Positions 8,047 through 16,107 of a DNA stretch of 64,000 nucleotides are shown one piece after another. The notes beneath the pieces were generated by a model, which was not told the DNA's origin, did not search any database, and saw only the letters and a list, made by a program, of their open reading frames with translations. The position numbers were made by a program, and so were the translations under genes. Source of the stretch: Turneriella parva DSM 21527 (lineage in GTDB: Bacteria; Spirochaetota; Leptospiria; Turneriellales; Turneriellaceae); the NCBI RefSeq assembly GCF_000266885.1, contig NC_018020.1, forward strand, positions 1,860,001-1,924,000. Direction: 5' to 3'. The first letter of the stretch is position 1, and each line of letters opens with the position of its first letter.

Positions 8047-8969
8047 ATCCGTTTGATATTATTGTCTGGGGCGGTTTATTCGTCTATTTTCTCTTTAAGC
8101 TTGTGCGCTCGGTGCGCATTATTCCCCCGCGCGTCGCGGCAATCGTCGAGCGGCTGGGCAAGTACCATAAGACCCTGCTCAGCGGCTTTCACGTGCTGAT
8201 TCCATTCATCGACAAGGTCACTTACATTCAAGACCTCAAAGAAGAGGCGATGACTGTGCCGCCGCAAGACTGCTTCACGCACGATAACGTGAAGGTCGAA
8301 GTCGACGGGGTGATCTACATGATGGTAACCGACCCGATGCTCGCCAGCTATGGCGTAACCGATTTTCGCCAGGCGACCGTGCAGCTTGCGCAGACGACAA
8401 TTCGTTCGGTCATGGGCACGCTTGACCTCGACCGCACGTTCGAAGAGCGCGAGATGATTAACCAGAAGATCGTCAGCGTGCTCTCAGAAGTCGGGCAAAC
8501 CTGGGGTATCAGGGTGTTGCGTTACGAAATCAAGAACATTGTGCCGCCGGTGTCGGTGAAGAATGCGATGGAGCGCCAAATGACTGCCGAGCGTGAACGC
8601 CGCGCGCAGATTGCCCGCTCAGAAGGCGACATGCAGTCGAATATCAACAATTCAGAAGGTCTCATGACCGAACTCGTGAACCGTTCTGAAGGTGAAAAAC
8701 AGCGTCGTATCAACGAAGCCGAGGGCCGCGCGAAAGAAATTGAGGCGCTCGCGAATGCAACTGCGCAGGCTATTGAATCGGTCGCCGCCGCGGTACGCGA
8801 ACCCGGCGGCAACCAGGCGATGGCGCTGAGACTTACCGAGTCATACCTGAACAAACTCTCAGGCGTGGCGCGCAAAGACGCGACGGTGATCATTCCGTCT
8901 GACCTGACGCGGCTCGACGAGCAGCTCGCGGCGCTGGGCCTCAAGTCTTCAGCTAACAAAGAAAGTTAG
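8043..8969 (+). CDS. SPFH/stomatin-like (paraslipin) protein 2
   Basis: 308 residues, a paralogue of the preceding gene with the same layout: membrane anchor (about 5-23), SPFH domain (PPRVAAIVERLGKYHKTLLSGFH; TIRSVMGTLDLDRTFEER), an 11-residue repeat coiled coil (SEGDMQSNINN, SEGLMTELVNR, SEGEKQRRINE) and an ALGLKSS tail. It overlaps the first SPFH gene by 4 bp (ATGA), suggesting a hetero-oligomer like HflK/HflC or Leptospira stomatin pairs. No protease is fused or adjacent. Followed by the regulatory hairpin before the glutamate dehydrogenase gene. Confidence 0.9.
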   Translation: MNPFDIIVWGGLFVYFLFKLVRSVRIIPPRVAAIVERLGKYHKTLLSGFHVLIPFIDKVTYIQDLKEEAMTVPPQDCFTHDNVKVEVDGVIYMMVTDPMLASYGVTDFRQATVQLAQTTIRSVMGTLDLDRTFEEREMINQKIVSVLSEVGQTWGIRVLRYEIKNIVPPVSVKNAMERQMTAERERRAQIARSEGDMQSNINNSEGLMTELVNRSEGEKQRRINEAEGRAKEIEALANATAQAIESVAAAVREPGGNQAMALRLTESYLNKLSGVARKDATVIIPSDLTRLDEQLAALGLKSSANKES

Positions 8970-8996
8970 TCTAATCTTGTTTCTGCCCTGAATAGA

Positions 8997-9034
8997 CATC
9001 GTGTTGTTTCCTAACTTAAGGAAACAACTCGATG
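8997..9034 (+). promoter_or_regulatory. Leader hairpin covering RBS and start of glutamate dehydrogenase
   Basis: Arms CATCG and CGATG (8997-9001, 9030-9034) and GTTGTTTCCT / AGGAAACAAC (9003-9012, 9019-9028) pair around the loop AACTTA, with a single T-T mismatch between them: 15 pairs in all. The right arm holds the only Shine-Dalgarno-like sequence (AAGGA) and ends on the ATG at 9032, so both would be hidden when folded. It could instead be a DNA operator, as the inner 10-bp arms form a perfect inverted repeat. Confidence 0.6.
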
Positions 9035-10267
9035 TCCCCCTTTGAACAAACCAACTTCTTTCTTTCAAAAGCATTCGCGGTTGCAAAGCTCGGCGAAGCG
9101 GTTCAGCGAAATCTGCTCTCGCCGCGCCGCGAGCTGCAGTGCAAGCTGAGCGTGCAGCTCGACAACGGGCGCACCGAGACCTTTACAGGTTATCGCGTGC
9201 AGCACGACAATTCACGCGGGCCTTTCAAGGGTGGCATTCGTTACCACCATGAGGTAAACCTCGACGAGGTGCGCTCGCTCGCCTCGCTCATGACCTGGAA
9301 AACCGCAGTCGTGAATATTCCCTTCGGCGGGGCCAAGGGCGCTGTGCTGTGCCGGCCGGGCGAACTTTCTGCGAATGAAAAACAGCGCCTCACGCGCGCG
9401 CTCGTTCGCGCGCTGCACGAAGTTATCGGCCCCGACAAAGACATACCCGCGCCCGACGTCGGCACTTCGGCGACTGAAATGGCCTGGTTCGTCGACGAGT
9501 TCGAACTGCTGCATGGCTTCGCGCCCGGCGTCGTGACCGGCAAACCGCTTGAGCTCGGCGGCTCGCTCGGGCGCGATGCGGCGACCGGCCGGGGCACCTT
9601 ATTTGCGATTCGTGAAATTCTGCGCCTCGCAGGGGCAGGTGAAATTACCGGCAAGACCTTCGCTGTTCAGGGCTTTGGCAATGTGGGTACCTGGGCCGCC
9701 AGGCTCATCGCAGCAGAAGGCGGCCGCATCATTGCAGTGACGAACAGCCAGACGGGGATCTACAACCAGAAGGGCCTCGACGCCGAAGCGATTTGGGCAG
9801 AGTACCAGAAGGGCGATAGATCCTACTCAAAAACTGCAGGCGAAAAAATTACCAACGCCGATTTGCTCGCGTTAGATTGCGACGTATTGGTGCCGGCCGC
9901 TTTAGGGGGAGTTCTCACCGCAGAAAACGCTGGCCGCGTGCGCGCAAAGTTTATCGCCGAAGCTGCCAACCACCCGGTCACCCCAGAGGCAGATGAAATG
10001 CTTCGGCAAAAGGGGGTCGTGCTGATACCCGATATTCTTTGTAACGCGGGTGGCGTCACCGTATCGTATTTTGAATGGGTGCAAAACGCGCAGCGCGCGG
10101 CCTGGAGCGAGCTGAAAGTGAATGCCGAGCTCGAGCTGAAAATGACCGAAGCTTGCCGCAGTGTCTGGTCGCTCGCACGTGAAAACAATGTCGATTTGCG
10201 CACTGCAGCGTTTCTACTGGCAATAAAACGCGTCGCCGCAGCGACGACCCTGCGCGGGTTTCATTGA
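9032..10267 (+). CDS. gdhA: Glutamate dehydrogenase (Glu/Leu/Phe/Val family)
   Basis: Interconverts glutamate and 2-oxoglutarate plus ammonia with NAD(P). 411 residues, the usual length for the hexameric short type. Substrate region GPFKGGIRYHH (63-73), catalytic Lys102 in PFGGAKG, PAPDVGTSATEMAW (139-152) and the Rossmann loop GFGNVG (214-219) are all intact. Cofactor choice cannot be fixed by eye. The start ATG at 9032 is preceded by AAGGA at about 9 bp, but both lie in a stable hairpin, implying translational or transcriptional control. Flanked by the SPFH pair and mreB. Confidence 0.95.
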   Translation: MSPFEQTNFFLSKAFAVAKLGEAVQRNLLSPRRELQCKLSVQLDNGRTETFTGYRVQHDNSRGPFKGGIRYHHEVNLDEVRSLASLMTWKTAVVNIPFGGAKGAVLCRPGELSANEKQRLTRALVRALHEVIGPDKDIPAPDVGTSATEMAWFVDEFELLHGFAPGVVTGKPLELGGSLGRDAATGRGTLFAIREILRLAGAGEITGKTFAVQGFGNVGTWAARLIAAEGGRIIAVTNSQTGIYNQKGLDAEAIWAEYQKGDRSYSKTAGEKITNADLLALDCDVLVPAALGGVLTAENAGRVRAKFIAEAANHPVTPEADEMLRQKGVVLIPDILCNAGGVTVSYFEWVQNAQRAAWSELKVNAELELKMTEACRSVWSLARENNVDLRTAAFLLAIKRVAAATTLRGFH

Positions 10268-10274
10268 ATGTTGG

Positions 10275-10290
10275 CCAAAAGCCTTTTTGG
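10275..10290 (+). terminator. Weak hairpin after glutamate dehydrogenase
   Basis: CCAAAA (10275-10280) pairs with TTTTGG (10285-10290) just after the stop of the dehydrogenase gene; an alternative GGC/GCC stem would be followed by TTTTT. Short and weak, so only a candidate terminator. Confidence 0.3.
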
Positions 10291-10336
10291 TTGTCAGCTT
10301 GTTTAGTGGCGAAGGTTAGCCTGATTAAAGGTATAT

Positions 10337-11353
10337 ATGATATTTGACTGGTTTCACTCTCTCTTTTCGAACGACATGGGCATCGACCTCGGTACCGCGA
10401 ACACGCTGGTATATGTCAAAGGCCAGGGCATCGTGCTCTCAGAACCTTCGGTGGTCGCGATTCAGGCGTCGACCGGCAAGGTGCTCGCAGTAGGGCAAGA
10501 GGCGAAGCGAATGCTCGGCCGTACTCCGGGTGAAATCGTGGCGATTCGCCCGATGAAAGACGGTGTTATCGCCGACTTTGAAACCGTCGAAAAGATGATT
10601 CGTTACTTTATCAACAAAGTGCACAACCGAGCGACGCTGGTAAAGCCCCGCATCGTGATCGGTGTGCCCTCGGGCATCACCGAGGTGGAGCGCCGGGCGG
10701 TACGTGAGTCTGCCGAACAGGCAGGTGCGCGCGACATCTTCTTGATCGACGAAGCTTTTGCAGCCGCGCTGGGCGCCAAGATTCCCGTGCACGAACCTGC
10801 GGGTAACATGATCATCGATATCGGCGGTGGCACGACTGAGATTGCAGTCATTTCACTCGGCGGTATGGTGATCGCCGACAGTATTCGTATCGGCGGCGAC
10901 GAATTCGACGAAGCGATCATCAAGCACCTGCGTCTGCACCACAACCTCATTATCGGCGAGCGCACCGCTGAAGAGATTAAACTCGCGATCGGCAATGCTA
11001 TGCCCGAGAAAAAAACCGAAACGTTCGAACTTAAGGGTCGCGACGCCGGCACGGGGTTGCCGCGCACTGTCGTGATCGACAGCACCGAAGTGCGTAAGGC
11101 GCTGAAAGAACCGATCGATGCAATCGTCGAAGCGACAAAAATTGCGCTCGAGAAAACTCCCCCTGAGCTTGCGGCCGACATCGTCGAGCGCGGCATCGTC
11201 ATGACCGGTGGTGGCTGCCTCTTGAAAGGCCTCGATAAGCATATCTCGAAAGAAACCGGCGTACCGGTGATTCGTGCCGAGAACCCGCTCAACTGCGTGG
11301 TCGAAGGTACGGGCAAATATCTCGAAGAATTGAAGTATTTGAAGGGGCGCTGA
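10337..11353 (+). CDS. mreB: Rod shape-determining protein MreB
   Basis: Actin-like filament protein that guides lateral cell-wall synthesis at the inner face of the membrane. 338 residues, full family length. Nucleotide-binding motifs are intact: [19 protein letters not shown] near 14-31, [10 protein letters not shown] near 140, [18 protein letters not shown] near 156-173 and [10 protein letters not shown] near 295. A short hydrophobic N-terminus ([11 protein letters not shown]) should act as the membrane-binding helix. mreC, mreD, pbp2 and rodA are not adjacent: a strong terminator and a convergent gene follow, so this mreB is monocistronic. Confidence 0.97.
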   Translation: MIFDWFHSLFSNDMGIDLGTANTLVYVKGQGIVLSEPSVVAIQASTGKVLAVGQEAKRMLGRTPGEIVAIRPMKDGVIADFETVEKMIRYFINKVHNRATLVKPRIVIGVPSGITEVERRAVRESAEQAGARDIFLIDEAFAAALGAKIPVHEPAGNMIIDIGGGTTEIAVISLGGMVIADSIRIGGDEFDEAIIKHLRLHHNLIIGERTAEEIKLAIGNAMPEKKTETFELKGRDAGTGLPRTVVIDSTEVRKALKEPIDAIVEATKIALEKTPPELAADIVERGIVMTGGGCLLKGLDKHISKETGVPVIRAENPLNCVVEGTGKYLEELKYLKGR

Positions 11354-11357
11354 GTTC

Positions 11358-11394
11358 AAATTTCGATTTCGGCCTCTGGCCGAAATCCAAATTT
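11358..11394. terminator. Bidirectional intrinsic terminator
   Basis: GATTTCGGCC (11365-11374) and GGCCGAAATC (11378-11387) pair perfectly around TCT, and outer AAATTT (11358-11363 and 11389-11394) extends the stem past one C-C mismatch. The A-rich and T-rich outer arms supply a U-tract in both directions, serving mreB and the convergent leftward operon. Confidence 0.85.
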
Positions 11395-11857
11395 ACTTCG
11401 TCGCCCCTTTGACTAACTGCCACACATCGTTCAGGTAAAGCCCTGTACGGCGATCGCGAAAAGTTTCGTCACTCAGCGTGTGGCTTGCGAGCACTTTGCC
11501 CGACAGCACGAGCTGCGCTTTCAGAAATAACTCATCGTCGAAGAAGATTGCACCTGCCGAGGGTGCATATGCCGCAGTGACAACATTGGTGTGGCTGACG
11601 TAGCCAGGTATCAACCTTACGCCATAAGTTTTTGACTGCAGGCTGAAAACTTTGCGTGCAAACTTCTCGAACGTCGCAATCCGCCTGAGCTCTTTGACTG
11701 CCACAAACTTAAAGCCCTGTTTCTGCCCGGCGATCGGTAGCGGTCTCGAAGCATAGTCATAACCGGGCAGGTTCTTTTCGATAGTGGCGATCGCCTGAAT
11801 CAGTTCGTCGTCGCCTTCGTATTCGAGCAGCAGAATAAAGCGGCACTGGTTGTTCAT
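11393..11857 (-). CDS. DUF4416-like protein
   Basis: 154 residues, cytoplasmic, no signal or membrane segment. The pattern RLIPGYVSHTNVVTAAYAPS followed by AIFFDDELFLKAQLVL and a late DETFRDRR is like the DUF4416 family (IDPGYL...VLAT...YAEVTL...YPDYR), though divergent; this is a judgement by eye. Function of the family is unknown. It is the last gene of a six-gene leftward operon and overlaps the HEAT-repeat gene upstream by 4 bp (ATGA). Confidence 0.6.
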   Translation of the reverse strand: MNNQCRFILLLEYEGDDELIQAIATIEKNLPGYDYASRPLPIAGQKQGFKFVAVKELRRIATFEKFARKVFSLQSKTYGVRLIPGYVSHTNVVTAAYAPSAGAIFFDDELFLKAQLVLSGKVLASHTLSDETFRDRRTGLYLNDVWQLVKGATK

Positions 11858-13179
11858 AGTTTTGGCAGCTTGCGTTTCATGAGATCGACCAGATAACCTT
11901 TTATCTGTACGCGAATCGACTGGTCTTTTTCACTATCGTAGGTCACGAACAGCGGCTGAATCGCGGCCTCGCTGTCGAACTGCGAAACCGAAATCAGTGC
12001 GGCAGAGCGAATCAGCTGTGCGCGCGCCGGGTCGGCGACGAGACCGAGTAGCTGTGGCAGGTGTTTCTTTTGTTTGAAGGCCCCCAACGCCACCACGCCT
12101 TCGAGCACTATCGTTTCGTCTGCGTTGGTTGCCACAAGGTGCGACAGCGGTTCGGCGCAGCGTTGCTCGCCAAAGCGAATGCAGGCATGCACAGACCAGA
12201 GCAGCAGTTCGGTGTCTGTCTCTTTTTTCAGTAGCGCCAGCACGCCATTCATGCCGCCGCCCGAACCGAGGCTCAGCAGCGCCCGCAGCAGCGCGTGTTT
12301 CTGCGCCATGTCTGTTTCGCGGGCGAGGTGTTCTGATATCGCATGGGCATAACGTTTGTCGTTCTGGGCAAGCGCCGATTCGAGCGCTTTCGCCCGTACC
12401 GCAAGTTTGTTATCGCTTATCAGGCGCTGCACAGCCGAAAAAACAGGGCCTGTTTTGAACTGCCGCAGAATTTCAACGGCCTTCAGCCGAACCTCTTCGT
12501 CGGCCTCGTTCTGCGCGAGGTTGATCACGCCAAATTGCGCCTTGTCTGAGCCGATCGCTTCGAGGGTTTTCAGCGCAAAATAGCGTACATTCTTGTTGGG
12601 GTTCGATAACTGCAACAACAGCAGTGGCACGGCCCGCTCATCTTTGAGGGCGAGCAGTGTTTCCATGGCGTAGATTTTGTCTATGGCGTTTTCGGCAGCG
12701 AGCAGCTGGCCGATCAGGGGGTAGATACGCTCATCACGGCGTATGGCGACCGCGCGGTTCGCCTCGGCCCTTAGCACCGCCTGCGGGTGCACCAGAAAAG
12801 GAGCGATCGTATAAATGAGATCGGGGTTTTTATTGGGGCCAGCCGCTTTGAGGCAGAGTTCGGCGTAGTCGGTGTCGTCTTCAACCCTGTTCTCTTTGAT
12901 CATGCGCAAGAGTTCGTTGTGCACGTGTTTGCCGGCAATCGCATCATGGCGCTGCTTTTCGACGATGACCCGTGTCAGTTTTTTGCGCTGCTTTTCTTTA
13001 GCTGCGGCAAACCATTCGACGAGTTTTTCGCCGTCTTCTTCGTTAGGCTCGGCGCCTGCAAAAATCTCGAGTGCCCGCGAATGGTCATCGGCAGCAATCG
13101 CTGCGTCGAAGGCACCTGCGGCGCTGATACTGTACTGGCAAAGCAGGGTGAATGTTGCCACAAATGTCAGACGCTTCAC
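11854..13179 (-). CDS. Exported HEAT-repeat protein
   Basis: 441 residues. An N-terminal signal peptide (MKRLTFVATFTLLCQYSISAAGA) is followed by an all-helical body with about ten HEAT/PBS-lyase-like repeats of some 30 residues; clear ones include DERAVPLLLLQLSNPNKNVRYF, DEEVRLKAVEILRQF and AQLIRSAALISVSQFDSEAA. HEAT solenoids serve as protein-binding scaffolds; being exported, it likely acts in the periplasm, perhaps with the two other exported proteins of this operon. It overlaps folC upstream and the DUF4416-like gene downstream by 4 bp each. Confidence 0.8.
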   Translation of the reverse strand: MKRLTFVATFTLLCQYSISAAGAFDAAIAADDHSRALEIFAGAEPNEEDGEKLVEWFAAAKEKQRKKLTRVIVEKQRHDAIAGKHVHNELLRMIKENRVEDDTDYAELCLKAAGPNKNPDLIYTIAPFLVHPQAVLRAEANRAVAIRRDERIYPLIGQLLAAENAIDKIYAMETLLALKDERAVPLLLLQLSNPNKNVRYFALKTLEAIGSDKAQFGVINLAQNEADEEVRLKAVEILRQFKTGPVFSAVQRLISDNKLAVRAKALESALAQNDKRYAHAISEHLARETDMAQKHALLRALLSLGSGGGMNGVLALLKKETDTELLLWSVHACIRFGEQRCAEPLSHLVATNADETIVLEGVVALGAFKQKKHLPQLLGLVADPARAQLIRSAALISVSQFDSEAAIQPLFVTYDSEKDQSIRVQIKGYLVDLMKRKLPKL

Positions 13180-14372
13180 AGACCGAACCTCGCTCTGAGT
13201 TCTGCGTAAATACCCATGCTGCCCGCGAAGACATGGAGTGCCTCCCGATCTTTCAAGATGGCACTGATCTGCTCATCTGAGTGGGCTTCGATACCTGAGG
13301 GAGAGTTCTCTGCCGCGTAATAGCCTGGCGAGCGCATGCTAAAAAGAAAAAACCTCGCTTTGCCGCCGAGGGTTGCCGCCAAGCGGCTGAAGAATTGCGC
13401 CAAGTCACGCTCAACCATGGTGTTGAGAAAAAAATTGTATTGCGATTCAGGCTGTCGATTAACTATCTCGGCAAGTGCCTGCATCGCCGCGTCGTTATGA
13501 CCCGAGTCAAAAATGATTCGCGGTTCAGAACGCAAGATGCTGAACCTGCCGAACACCGGCTGCTCGAGCGCCTTTGTTATTGCCGCGATACCCGCAGCAT
13601 CGGGCGAAAATTCCCGCGTCAGAATCTCACGCGCCAGATGGCGATTGCGTTCGGTGAAGTCGCTGCCGTTGTCGCCGATGACCACTAACTCTGAACCAAC
13701 ATCTGCGCAGACGCTACGCAAGACCTCGAGCGCGGCGTCGATCTGCGTACACGTATAGACGCGCCGCCCTGGCTTGATGATACCGGCCTTTTCGCGTGCG
13801 ATGGCGTCAATGGTGTCGCCCAGAATCTGCTGGTGGTCGAGGCCGATGCGCGTGATGACGCTGAACTCTGAGTGCAGGTTGTTTGTCGAGTCGAGCCTGC
13901 CGCCGAGCCCCGTCTCGATCACCGCATAATCGACCCGCTCGTCGGCAAAGATTTCAAAAGCCATCGCAGTCATCGCGTCGAAAAAAGAAAGCGTCTCGAG
14001 GTTGCCGGCTGCCAGCAGCTGCCCCCATGCGTGGGCCAGCTGCCCGTCTGTTATCGGTCTGTCGTTTACCAGAATGCGCTCTTTGAGGCTCACGAAATGG
14101 GGCGACAGGTAAGTTCCGGTCTTCTTGCCGAGCGACACGAGTCCGCGCGCCAGATAGTTCGTTGTGCTGCCCTTACCGACCGTGCCGGCGACGTGTATCG
14201 TCTTGTATGAAAACTGAGGATCTCCCCTTGCCGCCAGATGTTGACGCAGAATCGCCGGGTCATACGCTCCCTTAGCGAACCGGCGGCTGCGTTCGAAATT
14301 GCGCGCGCTAAAGAATTCGAGAATTTCTTTTTCTTCGGGTGCCGGGTCTGGTAGCTCGATACGGCTATTCAC
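13176..14372 (-). CDS. folC: Folylpolyglutamate/dihydrofolate synthase FolC
   Basis: Mur-ligase-family enzyme that adds glutamate to (dihydro)folates. The frame is open to 14522, but that part lies inside the previous gene; GTG at 14372 is preferred, giving 398 residues and a GTGAATAG overlap with the upstream stop. P-loop GTVGKGST at 63-70, TGTYLSPHFVSLKERI, the ETGLGGRLDSTN segment, GLDHQQILGDT and DSGHN in the C-terminal domain are all present. Whether it has both synthase activities is not visible. Odd context: a core folate gene embedded among exported proteins. Confidence 0.92.
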   Translation of the reverse strand: MNSRIELPDPAPEEKEILEFFSARNFERSRRFAKGAYDPAILRQHLAARGDPQFSYKTIHVAGTVGKGSTTNYLARGLVSLGKKTGTYLSPHFVSLKERILVNDRPITDGQLAHAWGQLLAAGNLETLSFFDAMTAMAFEIFADERVDYAVIETGLGGRLDSTNNLHSEFSVITRIGLDHQQILGDTIDAIAREKAGIIKPGRRVYTCTQIDAALEVLRSVCADVGSELVVIGDNGSDFTERNRHLAREILTREFSPDAAGIAAITKALEQPVFGRFSILRSEPRIIFDSGHNDAAMQALAEIVNRQPESQYNFFLNTMVERDLAQFFSRLAATLGGKARFFLFSMRSPGYYAAENSPSGIEAHSDEQISAILKDREALHVFAGSMGIYAELRARFGL

Positions 14373-16107
14373 TCTTGAGCTGTGCCTCAATCTCTTGCAA
14401 GCGGTTAATCCACAGGTGTGTCGCGGCCGGGTCGCCCTTTGCAGCTTCAATCTTGCGCTTGATGCGCTTGATCTCTTCGATGCGAAAATTATTTTCAGAG
14501 AGTGCCTTATCTTTGTCGGCATCGAACGGAGACACGAAAAAGAGGTAGTGGTGCGCCGGCCCCAGCACGCGGCTGCGCTCGTCGCGCATCGCGATGTGCA
14601 GGTAATACCTGCCCGCTGCCTTAATTCTGAAGCCGATACGCCCCGACGATGCGGCCACCGGCCGTTTGGGTATCGTATCGGGCTTGGTGTCGACTTCAGC
14701 GTAATAGCTGCCGGGGTTCAGGTTTTGAATCAGAAATTCTGCCATGCCAGGGCCTACCATGCGCGGGGCAATTTGCCCCCGCAAAATGACCTCGGGTTCG
14801 GGCGGGGCGTACTGCCATTCGATAGGTATATGGTAAACGCGCGAAAAAGAACCCGTGCGCAGGTTGCGCACCTGCATATGCAGCACGTACGTGCCTTCTT
14901 TACGCGCGGCGAACTGCAGCGTGTTCGAGGGTATAAGTTTGGTTTCGTTCAGGGGCTCGGTGCTCTGGTTCTGGTCGAGCAGATAGCGGTAAGCATATTC
15001 GCTGCCCTTAGGCGTTGCCCAATTCACGAGCATCACCGGTGGGTTGCGCTTCACGTCGAGGCGCCAGTCGATGTCGCTGATGACTGCCGTCGGCGCGTTC
15101 CAGGTTTCGAGAAAAATATGGCGAATCTCGGTCTCGAGCAGAAAAGTGAGCTGGTTCGTATTGTCGATCATCGGGTAGATGTGCCCCGGCCAGAAAAGCT
15201 TTCTTTCTTCGAGCCGCAGCTTGCGCCTCGGCACCGGAAAGTCATCGAATATCAGCCGATACGCCGAGGGCAGGTGATCGGCCGTCAGCAGAATATTCAG
15301 CTCTTTATTGAAATTGACGGGAATCACGCGATCGACATAAGTGAGCCGCGGGTCTTTTATGAGCATGTTGCGTCTCAGTTCGTTGCCGCCGATGTTGAAC
15401 TGCCACAAAGCGCCCTCGAGATCGAGGCCGATCAGATGAATCGTGTTGCGAAAACGATAGAAGCGCGCGCTCTTCACGGGAAAGGGCAGCTGGTAAGAGC
15501 GGTAGTCGCCGTCTTTCCAGGTTGTCCACGTGTGGCCTGAAGGTGACGAAGAGACGTAGTTGACACCCCCGTCGGTCCATTGCAAGAACATAAGCTCGAT
15601 TGGGTCACGGCTGACCATAATATCTGTCGTGCGGTTCTCACTCCAGTATTTGATCGAATAGTTCTTATTGTTATAAGCATAGAACAGGCAAGACGGATTG
15701 CCCGCGACGATGTTCACGCGCGCATCGACATCGTAGACGTTGTAGCCGAGCGCAAATTCGTTCGAGTATTTCATCTGCCCGGCAAAATCGAATGCGACAA
15801 ACGAGATAATCTTCTCGAGGTTGTAGACGCTGACGATCAGATCGCCGTCTTCCATGGGAAAATGCTTCAGCAGGTCAGGGACGCGGCGAAACTGGTGCAC
15901 CCGCTGCAGCGAATATTTTTGGTCGGCGACCCGGCCATAGATGAGATTCTGCTGGTCGTCGATTGCGAAGAAGCGGGCTATCCACGATGACCACTGCGTG
16001 CGTATCAGGCGCAGGTTGGCGATCGGCCATTCACCGGTTGCCTGCGGTGCGAGCGGCAGTGTCGCACAAATAACCGCAAGAAGAACCAGCCGCCGCATCA
16101 CGCCCAT
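14365..16107 (-). CDS. Exported protein with propeller-like and beta-sandwich domains, unknown
   Basis: 580 residues. Signal peptide MRRLVLLAVICATLPLAPQATG; starting at ATG 16098 instead (three codons later) would give a TGATG overlap with the upstream gene, and is equally likely. Residues 25-330 are beta-rich with repeated YG/WTxGG-type strands and may be a propeller. Two fibronectin-like segments follow (near 350-440 and 450-530; each ends YxLHMQVRN or YYLHIAMRD). The C-terminus (540-580) is a charged helix with KRIKRKIEAAKG. Related in style to the 837-residue neighbour, so the two may form one envelope complex. Function unknown. Confidence 0.7.
   Translation of the reverse strand: MGVMRRLVLLAVICATLPLAPQATGEWPIANLRLIRTQWSSWIARFFAIDDQQNLIYGRVADQKYSLQRVHQFRRVPDLLKHFPMEDGDLIVSVYNLEKIISFVAFDFAGQMKYSNEFALGYNVYDVDARVNIVAGNPSCLFYAYNNKNYSIKYWSENRTTDIMVSRDPIELMFLQWTDGGVNYVSSSPSGHTWTTWKDGDYRSYQLPFPVKSARFYRFRNTIHLIGLDLEGALWQFNIGGNELRRNMLIKDPRLTYVDRVIPVNFNKELNILLTADHLPSAYRLIFDDFPVPRRKLRLEERKLFWPGHIYPMIDNTNQLTFLLETEIRHIFLETWNAPTAVISDIDWRLDVKRNPPVMLVNWATPKGSEYAYRYLLDQNQSTEPLNETKLIPSNTLQFAARKEGTYVLHMQVRNLRTGSFSRVYHIPIEWQYAPPEPEVILRGQIAPRMVGPGMAEFLIQNLNPGSYYAEVDTKPDTIPKRPVAASSGRIGFRIKAAGRYYLHIAMRDERSRVLGPAHHYLFFVSPFDADKDKALSENNFRIEEIKRIKRKIEAAKGDPAATHLWINRLQEIEAQLKSE

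Noticed and set aside
14373-14522. N-terminal extension of FolC to 14522
   Set aside because: It lies inside the upstream gene's 3' end and has an odd Arg/Lys composition; GTG 14372 gives the usual FolC length and an overlapping start.
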